Assembly (NCBI RefSeq): GCF_012849555.1
Contig: NZ_CP051685.1
Location: 4,960,001-5,024,000, forward strand
DNA length: 64,000 bases
Direction: 5' to 3'
Source: Massilia forsythiae
GTDB taxonomy: Bacteria; Pseudomonadota; Gammaproteobacteria; Burkholderiales; Burkholderiaceae_D
The position numbers and the translations under genes are program-made. Of this stretch, positions 49,593 through 58,100 are shown in pieces (the stretch's first letter is position 1; every line of letters starts with the position of its first letter). Below the pieces are notes generated by a model, which was given only the letters and a program-made list of their open reading frames with translations, ran no database searches and was not told the origin of the DNA.

Positions 49593-50126
49593 ATGAAAGT
49601 AGAATTCCTTAGTCCTCGCGATGCCTACCTTGAGTTCGACCAAATCCTCGTTGCCGCTGGTGAGATATCGGACTCCGAGGTCATCGCAAGCGTGGCTGCG
49701 ACCGTTGATAGCGCACCGCTTGCCCGAGTAGACATTCTTGCGAGTGCAGGCGAATCGTGCTTCAGGGACGTACGTGTCAATGACAGCATGATTTACATTG
49801 GCTACGGGCGGTTCGTATTCGTCGTTGACGTTCATCTTGGCTACATGCGCCGCTTCTCACTAAGCGGGTATTTCGGGCATTTATATGACTCGCGTGACCT
49901 GGATCATCTTGATCGTCAGATCTCCATCCTTGCCGCATCCGCATCTGAAGTGCTCGCATTTGACCGTAAAGGCGATCTGATCTGGAAGCAGCAAGACCTT
50001 GGAATTGATGGCGTGGTACTCCACCGTGCGACACCCGGGAGGATTGATGGAGAAGGAGAATGGGATCCACCTGGTGGGTGGCGACCGTTTAGCTTAAGGT
50101 CAGACACTGGTTCGATAATCCGATGA
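49593..50126 (+). CDS. Hypothetical protein, island gene 7
   Basis: The frame is open from 49518, but the first part is repeat R7. ATG codons at 49566 and 49593 are possible; from 49593 the 177-residue protein reads MKVEFLSPRDAYLEFDQILVAAGEISDSE. Later come SCFRDVRVNDSMIYIGYGRFVFVVDVHLGYMRRFSLSGYFGHLYDSRDL and VLAFDRKGDLIWKQQDLGIDGVVL, a regular series of beta-strands like a partial beta-propeller. The end is DPPGGWRPFSLRSDTGSIIR. It is probably cytosolic. An immunity-type role is only a guess from the neighbourhood. Confidence 0.65.
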   Translation: MKVEFLSPRDAYLEFDQILVAAGEISDSEVIASVAATVDSAPLARVDILASAGESCFRDVRVNDSMIYIGYGRFVFVVDVHLGYMRRFSLSGYFGHLYDSRDLDHLDRQISILAASASEVLAFDRKGDLIWKQQDLGIDGVVLHRATPGRIDGEGEWDPPGGWRPFSLRSDTGSIIR

Positions 50127-50230
50127 CCGCTTAGGGTCGAATCCAGCCGGTCGTGACCGTTCGTGACTTTTCCGATCAGGCAACCTGCTATTCTGACCTG
50201 AAGGGTCGAGATCGGCCATAAGCAGACATA
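50122..50230. repeat. Island repeat R8
   Basis: It starts at the stop codon of the previous gene (TGACCGCTTAGGGTCGAATCC), contains GCCGGTCGTGACCGTTCGTGA and the core GGCAACCTGCTATTCTG, and ends GGTCGAGATCGGCCATAAGC. It precedes the gene at 50248. Confidence 0.8.
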
Positions 50231-50247
50231 TCAAGTATTGAAAAATC

Positions 50248-50895
50248 ATGCATTCACACCCTATGCTTGATCTTCCCCCGCCCGATACGCTGAAATGCAT
50301 CATGCAGTCGCTTTCAATGCTGGATGCAATATTGGAAGAGGAATGGGAGTTCCGGTACTTTTCTTTCGATTCCAGCTGGTCGCTTGATACGCAGATGGGC
50401 TCGATGCGTAATGGCCAAGGCGACGATCTGTTTGCTGTCTTTGATCCAACTGGATGTTTTATTCGAGGGTTCGATCACGAAGCTGCAATGTCGCCGTGGG
50501 CTTTGAATCCTCCGAAAATCTGGCCGGGCGTCCTGGAACATGTCCCAAAGCAGTTCTCGTCCTCGTTGACAGAGCCGGCGTTTCACATGGAAGATACGAC
50601 TTTCTGCCTCTGGTTCCTGGCAGATGCTCAGGCTTGGAATCAGGGCCAGATCGCATACCCTTTGGCGAGCGATCCGGATGGCTCGTCATGGATGCTTTCG
50701 TACTATATGGGTGGACCGCAGACCTACCGTGACTTTGCCGAGCATTACTACGAGGTTGATATTCCCGCTGAAGTCATTGCGCGATTCTACAAACATGAGC
50801 CCCTTTCCTCGGCTCTGATTCAAGCGCTGGGATCGAGGCGAAGCTATGATCAACTCGTCGTCGAGGCTGCGACGATCGGCTATCCGACCTTCTGA
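50248..50895 (+). CDS. Hypothetical protein, island gene 8
   Basis: The 215-residue protein reads MHSHPMLDLPPPDTLKCIMQSLSMLDAILEEEWEFRYFSFDSSW, then GSMRNGQGDDLFAVFDPTGCFIRGFDHEAAMSPW, WPGVLEHVPKQFSSSL and TFCLWFLADAQAWNQGQI. The mix of Trp-rich strands and acidic loops recalls the SMI1/KNR4-like and related immunity proteins of polymorphic toxin islands, which I cannot confirm. There is no signal peptide or membrane segment. It has the least unusual codon use of the island genes. Confidence 0.68.
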   Translation: MHSHPMLDLPPPDTLKCIMQSLSMLDAILEEEWEFRYFSFDSSWSLDTQMGSMRNGQGDDLFAVFDPTGCFIRGFDHEAAMSPWALNPPKIWPGVLEHVPKQFSSSLTEPAFHMEDTTFCLWFLADAQAWNQGQIAYPLASDPDGSSWMLSYYMGGPQTYRDFAEHYYEVDIPAEVIARFYKHEPLSSALIQALGSRRSYDQLVVEAATIGYPTF

Positions 50896-50909
50896 CCCAG
50901 GCCCATCTT

Positions 50910-51016
50910 GTGTCCGCTTTGGGTCGAATCCGGCCGGTCGTAATAGTCGGTTAAATTTCCGATCGGGCAACCTGCTATGCTGGGCCGACCGGCCGAGATC
51001 CGCCAACAGCGGCCAC
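50910..51016. repeat. Island repeat R9
   Basis: It starts TGTCCGCTTTGGGTCGAATC, contains CGGCCGGTCGTAATAGTCGG and the core GGGCAACCTGCTATGCTGGG, and ends GGCCGAGATCCGCCAACAGC. The left arm (50911-50940) can pair with the right arm (50985-51013) with few mismatches. It precedes the small frame at 51044. Confidence 0.8.
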
Positions 51017-51043
51017 TGGTACTCTCTGAAGGAGTGCTCGACC

Positions 51044-51235
51044 TTGGAACAATTTGCCCATGTCACTAAGATCAATAACCACTGTATCGTCAGATGGGTG
51101 GGTACTGAAATGGCATTCGCTGGAGGAGCAGCAGATGATGGCATGGTTACATGCACCCATCCAGATGTTCCATATCTCCAGTTCATCAGCCTTGATGTTC
51201 AGTTGGAAAACGGCTTGGTCTATCGCATGTTGTAA
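51044..51235 (+). CDS. Small hypothetical protein, island gene 9
   Basis: The best start is a TTG at 51044 with GAAGGAG about 8-10 bases upstream, giving 63 residues: LEQFAHVTKINNHCIVRWVGTEMAFAGGAADDGM and ending DVQLENGLVYRML. The upstream part of the open frame is repeat R9. It could be a short beta-rich protein or a truncated gene; the next frame starts 40 bases later and may be a continuation or separate gene. Confidence 0.42.
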   Translation: MEQFAHVTKINNHCIVRWVGTEMAFAGGAADDGMVTCTHPDVPYLQFISLDVQLENGLVYRML

Positions 51236-51274
51236 CAGTCTGACGACGGAACAGGCTGTTACGGATTGCATCTG

Positions 51275-51565
51275 ATGTATCGAGAACAAATGGACATGCT
51301 ATCGAGTCTTGAATGCGGCAGTATCTACCGCACTCGAGAGATTATCGAACTTCCGATCGGACAAGCGAATGTTTTAGTTACCGGATGTGATGGGGAGAAC
51401 GCTGATCTTCGGATTGAGATCGAAATTGGTGGGCATATCGTGTCGTGCTGGGCAGCGGAAGTCCATGAGCTCGACAACGGGAGGTTGGAGGTGATTCGAA
51501 AAGATGAGTCGATCCTTATTCAGGTAGATGATATGCGGCCCAGTCAGTGTTTTCAAAAAATTTAA
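51275..51565 (+). CDS. Small hypothetical protein, island gene 10
   Basis: From the ATG at 51275 the 96-residue protein reads MYREQMDMLSSLECGSIYRTREIIELPIGQANVLVTGCDG, then ADLRIEIEIGGHIVSCWAAEVHELDNGRLEVIRKDESIL. A TTG at 51266 is also in frame. It looks like a compact beta-sandwich without signal peptide. The Shine-Dalgarno region is weak. No family is recognised. Confidence 0.5.
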   Translation: MYREQMDMLSSLECGSIYRTREIIELPIGQANVLVTGCDGENADLRIEIEIGGHIVSCWAAEVHELDNGRLEVIRKDESILIQVDDMRPSQCFQKI

Positions 51566-51607
51566 TGCGAATTGGGAAATCTGTACCGATCAGACGATCA
51601 TACTGGC

Positions 51608-51780
51608 GTAACGTCTGCAAGCGACTATGAATGGCTGCTTGTGGTAGATTCCAGCCGGTCGCAGCTAATGATGGATTTGCATCCGGTAGACTTCTATGCG
51701 GATCGCAATGACCCGTTTCGGCCAGTATCGGAAATTTCAACGGTGATGCTTGTCCGCCGTCATGCATTAAAGGAGGTGTA
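51608..51780. other. Partial repeat copy R10 and uncertain short frame
   Basis: GTAACGTCTGCAAGCG ... GCTGCTTGTGGTAGATTCCAGCCGGTCGCAG at 51608-51665 is a diverged left half of the island repeat. A short frame (51572-51784) runs through it and ends in TTGA overlapping the next gene, but its codons over the repeat argue against a real gene. A strong AGGAGG at 51771-51776 belongs to the next gene. Confidence 0.4.
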
Positions 51781-52215
51781 TTGAAGGCCAATTTCGTAAC
51801 TGACACGGCGACGATGTGCGTCTTTGATATCGCTTCCCTCAAGCATCGTCTCGAAGACGATGCTGATTGGTGGTCTATCCCTGACGCTGAACTTGCAGAG
51901 GTAAATCGAGGGAACGTCGCCTTCCTTAACCTCGGTAGTGACGGTAAATACTCGTTCACCTTCGCCGAAGAGGTTCAGTGTCCTCAGGTTGAAGTGAACT
52001 TGCGTGTGCCGTCAGGGCGTCTCTTTGCAGGTGCGGCCGAAGAAGTCACTGCGGAAGCGTTTGAGCCAGAAGCCGCGCGCGGCGGGATGTTCATCGACAT
52101 TCAACCAGGCGAATACACGCTTCGTGTTTCACGCGATGGAAATGAAATTTCGCTCTCGCTACACCTCGCTCATGGCTCGAACCGTAACGAGTTCGACAGC
52201 CTGATCAGGATTTAA
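51781..52215 (+). CDS. Hypothetical protein, island gene 11
   Basis: The start is a TTG at 51781 with AGGAGGTG directly upstream, one of the strongest ribosome sites in the island. The 144-residue protein reads LKANFVTDTATMCVFDIASLKHRLEDDADWWSIPDAELAEVNRG, then GSDGKYSFTFAEEVQ and ends NEISLSLHLAHGSNRNEFDSLIRI. It is acidic and mostly beta, with a look similar to small immunity proteins of contact-dependent systems. The family is not recognised. It is the last gene before composition returns to GC-rich. Confidence 0.66.
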   Translation: MKANFVTDTATMCVFDIASLKHRLEDDADWWSIPDAELAEVNRGNVAFLNLGSDGKYSFTFAEEVQCPQVEVNLRVPSGRLFAGAAEEVTAEAFEPEAARGGMFIDIQPGEYTLRVSRDGNEISLSLHLAHGSNRNEFDSLIRI

Positions 52216-52518
52216 TCGTGCGTCGTGCCAAAAATCCCTCAAATTTACCCGTTACTTTGAACCTGACGGCGCCCAATTCTATATGCAGGACACGTCCGCT
52301 TGGATGCACTGGGACTCGAACCGGGTGGCGATTTCACGGCTTCCCTACGGGCAACTCCGCGTCGATCCTTTTACACATCGACCGCACCTGCTGATCCGCA
52401 CTCGTCGAATCGGGACGGTACGTCGCCACATGGCGATGTTTTTATCCATGCACCGCCCCGGTGACACAGTTGACGTGGCATGATGCCGGCCTCCACGACA
52501 GAAGAGAGACCTTCGAGC
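52216..52518. other. Island exit, intergenic
   Basis: The composition rises again at about 52,270-52,320. A GGGACTCGAACC string at 52311-52322, like the T-arm end of a tRNA on the minus strand, is present without a foldable tRNA. A hairpin CGCC-ACAT-GGCG followed by TTTTTAT lies at about 52428-52448 and could be a weak terminator. TTGACG at 52471-52476 is -35-like for the next gene. No gene is supported. Confidence 0.4.
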
Positions 52519-53721
52519 ATGCATATCACGGCCGCGTCGTCCAACCGCCGCACGAATCAGAGCAGCACGCCGCCGCGCCGGCCGGCGGCCCTGCTGTCCG
52601 CGGCCCTGCTGTGCAGCCTGCTGGCCGGCTGCGCCGCGCCCCAGCGCCCGGCGCGCTCGCTGGCCGACAACGAGATCCAGCGCGTGATGCGGCGCGAGCA
52701 GGTGCAGGGCCTGGCGCTGGCCACCATCGAGGACGGCAAGGTCGGCAAGGTGCGCGTGTTCGGCCAGCGCAACGCCGCGCTGGGCCAGCCGCTGACCGAC
52801 GAGACGGTGCTGTACGGCGCCGCGCTGACCAAGACCGCCTTCGCCTACATGGTGCTGCAGCTGGCCGACGAGGGCAAGCTCGACCTGGACGCGCCGCTGA
52901 ACCGCCTGCTGCCCAAGCCGCTGCCGTACTACCACGAGCGGCCGTTCGACTACGCCGACCTGGCCGACGACCCGCGCTGGAAGAGCATCACTCCGCGCAT
53001 GCTGTTGATGCACGGGGCCGGCTTCGCCAACTTCCGCTGGCTGGAAGACGACGAGCGCCTGCGCATCCACTTCGAGCCGGGCAGCCGCTATGCCCATTCC
53101 AGCGAAGGCTACCAATTGCTGCAGATGATCCTGGAGCAGGTGCTGGGGCTGGACGTCGACTTCGAGATGCAGCGGCGCGTGTTCGACCGCTTCGGCATGC
53201 GCCGCACCGCGATGCGCTGGCGTCCGGGCTTTGCCGACAACGCCGCCGAGGGCTATGCCTTCGACGGCAGCGTGCAGCCGCACGAGCGCCGCTACCGGGT
53301 GCGCGCGGCGGCCTCGATGGACACCACCGTCGCCGACCAGGCGCGGTTGTGGGCCGGCATGATGCGCGGCGACGGCCTTAGTCCGGCCGGGCGCGAGGCC
53401 ATGGTGAAAGCCTGGCTGCCGGTGGCATCGCGGCGCCAGTTCCCGACCTTCGACGCGGCGCGCGCCGACTGGCCGCAGGGGCTGGCCGCCGGCCTCGGCG
53501 TGCTCACCTTCCGCCAGGGCGCAAGTACCGCCTGGTACGTGGCCGGCCATGACGAGTGGAGCGCCAACCTGGCGCTGTGCGTGGAGCAGGGGCGGCGCTG
53601 CGTGGTCATGCTGTCCAACGACGTGCGCGCCGAGCGCCTGTTCCCGGAACTGGCGCGCCTTGCCCTGGGCGACGTCGCCCTGCCGTGGGCCTGGGAATAC
53701 CAGTGGGCCGAGCAGCCGTAG
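52519..53721 (+). CDS. Beta-lactamase-fold (serine hydrolase family) lipoprotein lacking the catalytic serine
   Basis: From the ATG at 52519 (400 residues; starts at 52480/52483 also possible) a lipoprotein signal ends LLAGCAAP. The class C beta-lactamase/DD-peptidase fold follows: VLYGAALTKTAFAYMVLQLADEGKLDLDAPLNRLLP. The SxxK nucleophile motif reads Ala102-Leu-Thr-Lys105; the codon is GCG where TCG (Ser) is expected, so the usual acylation cannot occur. ITPRMLLMHGAGF and YAHSSEGYQLLQMIL (second motif region) are otherwise normal, with WYVAGHDEW near the end. The rest of the chain is intact, so it could be a binding pseudo-enzyme. It is exported and membrane anchored. Confidence 0.85.
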   Translation: MHITAASSNRRTNQSSTPPRRPAALLSAALLCSLLAGCAAPQRPARSLADNEIQRVMRREQVQGLALATIEDGKVGKVRVFGQRNAALGQPLTDETVLYGAALTKTAFAYMVLQLADEGKLDLDAPLNRLLPKPLPYYHERPFDYADLADDPRWKSITPRMLLMHGAGFANFRWLEDDERLRIHFEPGSRYAHSSEGYQLLQMILEQVLGLDVDFEMQRRVFDRFGMRRTAMRWRPGFADNAAEGYAFDGSVQPHERRYRVRAAASMDTTVADQARLWAGMMRGDGLSPAGREAMVKAWLPVASRRQFPTFDAARADWPQGLAAGLGVLTFRQGASTAWYVAGHDEWSANLALCVEQGRRCVVMLSNDVRAERLFPELARLALGDVALPWAWEYQWAEQP

Positions 53722-53789
53722 AGCGCATCCCATCCGCCTTGCCGCACCGGCGATCCCGTTGAAAGCGTCCGCGCGGCCGCAACGGTAGA

Positions 53790-55031
53790 ATGGCTGTTTC
53801 ATCCGACGAGGACTATCCGGTGACTCTTGCGCACGACCGCATGCCGACCTGGCTGATGCTGCTGATCGCCGCCGCCTGCGGCCTGATCGTCGCCAACATC
53901 TATTATGCGCAGCCGCTGGTCGGCCCGATCCGCGCCGCCATCGGCTTGCCGGCCGAGGCGGCCGGGCTGATCGTCACGCTGACCCAGCTCGGCTACGGCG
54001 CCGGCCTGCTGCTGGCGGTGCCGCTGGGCGACCTGGTCGAGAACCGCCGCCTGGTGCTGGGGCTGATGGGCGTGCTCGGGCTGGCGCTGCTGGGCGCGAT
54101 GTTCGCGCGCCAGGCCGCCGCCTTCCTGGCCTGCAGCCTGGCGATCGGCTTCGGCGCGGTGGCGGTGCAGGTGCTGGTGCCGTACGCCTCGCACATGGCG
54201 GCCGAGGAGGAGCGCGGGCGCGTGGTCGGCAACATCGTCAGCGGGCTGATGCTCGGCATCATGCTGGCGCGTCCGGTCGCCAGCTTCCTCGCGCACCTGG
54301 TGTCGTGGCAGGCGGTGTACGGGCTGTCGGTGCTGCTGATGGCCCTGCTGGCACTGGTGCTGCGATTGCTGCTGCCGGCGCGCGTGCCGCCGGCCACGCT
54401 CGGCTATGCCGCGCTGCTCGGTTCGATGGGCGGGATCGTCGCGCGCTTCCCGGTGCTGCGCCGGCGCGCGCTGTACCAGGCCGGCATGTTCGGCGCCTTC
54501 AGCGTGTTCTGGACCGTGACGCCGCTGCTGCTGTCCGGCCCCGCCTTCGGCCTCGACCAGAGCGGCATCGCGCTGTTCGCGCTGGCCGGGGTGGCGGGCG
54601 CGGTGGCGGCGCCGATCGCCGGACGCGTGGCCGACCGCGGCTGGACCCGTCCCGCCACCGCCTTCTGCATCGCCGTCGTGATCGCCGCCTTCGGCGCCAC
54701 GCTGGCTACTGCCCACGACGGCGCCTCGATGCACGCGCGCCTGGCGCTGCTGACGCTGGCGGCGGTGGTGCTGGACTTCGGCGTCTCCGGCAACCTGGTG
54801 CTGGGCCAGCGCGCCATCTACGCGCTCGGCGCCGAGGTGCGCAGCCGCGTCAACGGCATCTACATGGCGACCTTCTTCCTGGGCGGCGCGGCCGGCTCGG
54901 CGCTGGGCGCCTGGGCCTATGCGCGCGCCGGCTGGGGCGGTGCCTGCGCGGTCGGCATGGCGCTGCCGGCGCTGGCGCTGCTGTTGTTCCTGAGCGAACG
55001 GCGCGCAACGGTGGCGGCGCCGGTGGTCTAG
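53790..55031 (+). CDS. MFS transporter
   Basis: The 413-residue protein has twelve predicted membrane segments with the motif A region PLGDLVENRRLVLGLMGVLG after segment 2 (GxLxD-RxGRR-like) and GRVADRGWTR after segment 8. The segment ANIYYAQPLVGPIRAAIGL and GAFSVFWTVTPLLLSGPAFGLDQSGIALFALAG resemble YgaY/EmrD-like efflux proteins. The substrate is unknown. The gene stands 68 bases after the lipoprotein gene and 168 before the large kinase, with no coupled regulator. Confidence 0.92.
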   Translation: MAVSSDEDYPVTLAHDRMPTWLMLLIAAACGLIVANIYYAQPLVGPIRAAIGLPAEAAGLIVTLTQLGYGAGLLLAVPLGDLVENRRLVLGLMGVLGLALLGAMFARQAAAFLACSLAIGFGAVAVQVLVPYASHMAAEEERGRVVGNIVSGLMLGIMLARPVASFLAHLVSWQAVYGLSVLLMALLALVLRLLLPARVPPATLGYAALLGSMGGIVARFPVLRRRALYQAGMFGAFSVFWTVTPLLLSGPAFGLDQSGIALFALAGVAGAVAAPIAGRVADRGWTRPATAFCIAVVIAAFGATLATAHDGASMHARLALLTLAAVVLDFGVSGNLVLGQRAIYALGAEVRSRVNGIYMATFFLGGAAGSALGAWAYARAGWGGACAVGMALPALALLLFLSERRATVAAPVV

Positions 55032-55199
55032 ACAACCCGGGTGGGAAAACCGGCGCAAACGTTTGCGCGTGCTCGCGGGAACCATCGGCGCGCGCTTCTT
55101 CTCCAAACGCGGTATTCATTGCGAGTTTATTTTTCCGTCCCGGCCCAAATAGCGCACGAATCGTCTAGACTGCGGCTTTGTTCATTTGCAAACATTACG

Positions 55200-58100
55200 A
55201 TGTCGGACACCACCGCCACGCCCAGCTCGCAACCCGTCGCACCCGGCGTCGTGCCGAGCACACTGCAGTTCCCGGTGGTCGGCATCGGCGCTTCCGCCGG
55301 CGGCCTGCCGGCGCTGCTGCACCTGTTCGAGAACATGCCGGCGGCCAACGAGATGGCCTTCGTGGTGATCCTGCACCTGTCGCCCAAGCACCCCAGCTCG
55401 GCGGCGGCGATCCTGCAGCGCGCCACCCGCATGCCGGTGGAGCAGGTGACGTCGCCGGTGAAGATCGAGCCGGGTCACGTGTACGTGATCGCGCCGAATT
55501 ACCGCCTGACGATGGTCGACGGCCTGCTGATCGTGGACGAACTGGAGCGTCCGCGCGGCCAGCACGTGGCGATCGATTTGTTCTTCCGCACGCTGGCGGA
55601 CGCGCACCGCGCGCGCGCGATCGCCATCGTGCTGTCCGGCACCGGGGCCGACGGCGCGGTCGGCGTCACCCGCATCAAGGAGCAGGGCGGCGTGACGCTG
55701 GTGCAGGCGCCCGAGGATGCCGAGCACGACGGCATGCCCAAGGCGGCGATCCGCACCGGCGTGGTCGACTTCGTGCTGCCGGTGGTGGACATGCCGCAGA
55801 AGCTGATCGAATTGTGGAACAACGCCAAGTCGATCCGCCTGCCGGCGCCGGCCGACGGCGAGGCGCCGGTGGCGCACGAGTTGGCCGAAGCGCGCATCGA
55901 GGAGGACGCCGCCAGTGCCGAGGATGCGCTGCAGGACATCATCACGCGTCTGCTGCAGTACACCGGCCACGATTTCCGCCACTACAAGCGCGCCACCGTG
56001 CTGCGCCGCATCGAGCGCCGCCTGCTGGTGCGGCAAGTGCATACGCTGCCCGAGTACCGGGCATTGCTGGAAGCCGATCCGGGCGAGAACAAGGCGCTGC
56101 TGGACGACATGCTGATCGGCGTGACCAACTTCTTCCGCGACCGCGAAGCCTTCGAGTCGCTCGAGCGCGACGTGATTCCCGAGCTGTTCAAGGACAAGGT
56201 GCCGGCCGACGAAATCCGCGCCTGGGTCGCCGCCTGCGCCACCGGCGAGGAAGCGTATTCGCTGGCGATGCTGATGGCCGACCAGGCCGCGCTGGTGGAA
56301 CATCCGCCGGCATTCCAGGTGTTCGCCTCCGACATCGACGACCGCGCCATCGATGCCGCGCGTTCGGGCAACTATCCGTCTGCGATCATCACCGACGTGG
56401 TGCCGGCGCGCCTGCGCCAGTACTTCAGCAAGGAAGAGGACCGCTACCGCATCCGCAAGCCGCTGCGCGACCGCATCCTGTTCGCCTCGCACAACCTGCT
56501 GCGCGACCCGCCATTTTCGCGCCTGGACTTGATCTCCTGCCGCAACCTGCTGATCTACCTGAACCGCGACGTGCAGGCGCGCGTGCTGCAGACCTTCCAT
56601 TTCGCCCTCAAGCCCGGCGGCTACCTGTTCCTGGGTAGTTCGGAGTCGGCCGAATCGGTGTCCGAGTACTTCGTGGCGGTGGACAAGAAGAACCGCATCT
56701 ACCGCGCCCGCGGCGGCGGCGGCCGCGCCCTGAGCCACCACAATCCGGGCTCGACCGTGTTCGGCGCGCGCCTGCCCGAGGTGGCGCGCGCCAAGCTGCC
56801 GGGCAAGCCGCAGTTCTCGTACGCCGAGTTGCACCTGCGCGCGCTGGCCGAGGCAGCGCCGCCCTCGGTGGTGACCGACCGCGAAGGCAACATCGTGCAC
56901 ATGTCGCAGCAGGCCGGGCAATACTTGCGCATGGTCGGCGGCGAGCCGTCGCGCAGCCTGCTGGCGCTGGTGCTGCCGGAACTGCGCATGGAACTGCGTT
57001 CGGCCATGTACCAGGCGCTGCAGCACGAGGGCGGTATCGCGTGCCGCCCGGTGGGCCTGCCGGAAAAGCAGGAGCTCGGCACCATCGCCATGACGGTGCG
57101 CATGTTCCGCGAGGAAGAATCGGAGGCCGACTTCCTGCTGGTGGTGTTCGCCCGGGTGGAGCCGGCGCCCGAACGGGTGGCGGCGGCGCGCCAGGACGGC
57201 AGCCACGACGTGGTGCTGGCCCAGCTCGAGTCGGAGCTGCAGCGCAAGCGCGAGCAGCTGCAGGAAACCATCGAGAGTTCGGAAGTCTCGACCGAGGAGC
57301 TGCGCGCGTCCAATGAAGAATTGCAGGCCATCAACGAAGAGCTGCGCTCGGCCACCGAGGAGCTGGAAACCAGCAAGGAAGAGCTGCAGTCGGTCAACGA
57401 GGAGCTGGTTACCGTCAACTACGAGCTGAAGGTCAAGGTCGAGGAAACCGGCAAGGCCAACGACGACCTGAACAACCTGATCGCCTCGACCAACATCGCC
57501 ACCATCTTCGTCGACAGCGGCCTGCGCATCAAGCGCTTCACGCCGCGCGCGACCGACCTGTTCTCGATCATCGCCTCCGACATCGGCCGCTCGCTGCTCG
57601 ACCTGACCCACAAGCTCGACTACGACCAGCTGGCAGGCGACGTCAACGCCACCTTCGAGACGCTGCACCTGGTCGAGCGCGAGGTGCGCAGCAACGACGG
57701 TCGCTGCTACATCGTGCGCCTGCTGCCCTACCGCACCAACGAGGACCGCATCGAAGGCGCGGTGATGACCTTCTTCGACATCACGCTGCGGCGCCAGGCC
57801 GAGGAACAGGCGCGCGCCAGCGAGGCGCGCATGCGCATGGTGGCCGACAGCGCCAACGACTTCGCCATCGTCACGCTCGACGAGGAAGGCCGCGTGACCA
57901 GCTGGAACATCGGCGCCGAGCACCTGTTCGGCTACGCCGCCGAGGACATGCTGGGCCAGCCGCTGGACCGCCTGTTCACGCCGGAAGACCTGGCCGCCGG
58001 CGCGCCGGAAATCGAGCTGCGGCGCGCGCGCCAGGACGGCCGCGCCCAGGACGAGCGCTGGCATGTGCGCAAGGACGGCAGCCGCTTCTTCTGCAGCGGC

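Noticed and set aside
45950-51016. Classical integron attC sites
   Set aside because: Size and palindromic shape fit, but the ends lack the paired RYYYAAC and GTTRRRY core sites and no integron integrase is in the window.
51572-51784. 70-residue frame before island gene 11
   Set aside because: It runs through a diverged repeat copy, starts with TTG without a ribosome site and has no convincing codon pattern, although its stop overlaps the next start.
52300-52370. tRNA gene on the minus strand at the island border
   Set aside because: GGTTCGAGTCCC resembles a T-arm, but the stem bases do not pair and no anticodon or D-arm can be folded. At most it is a remnant.
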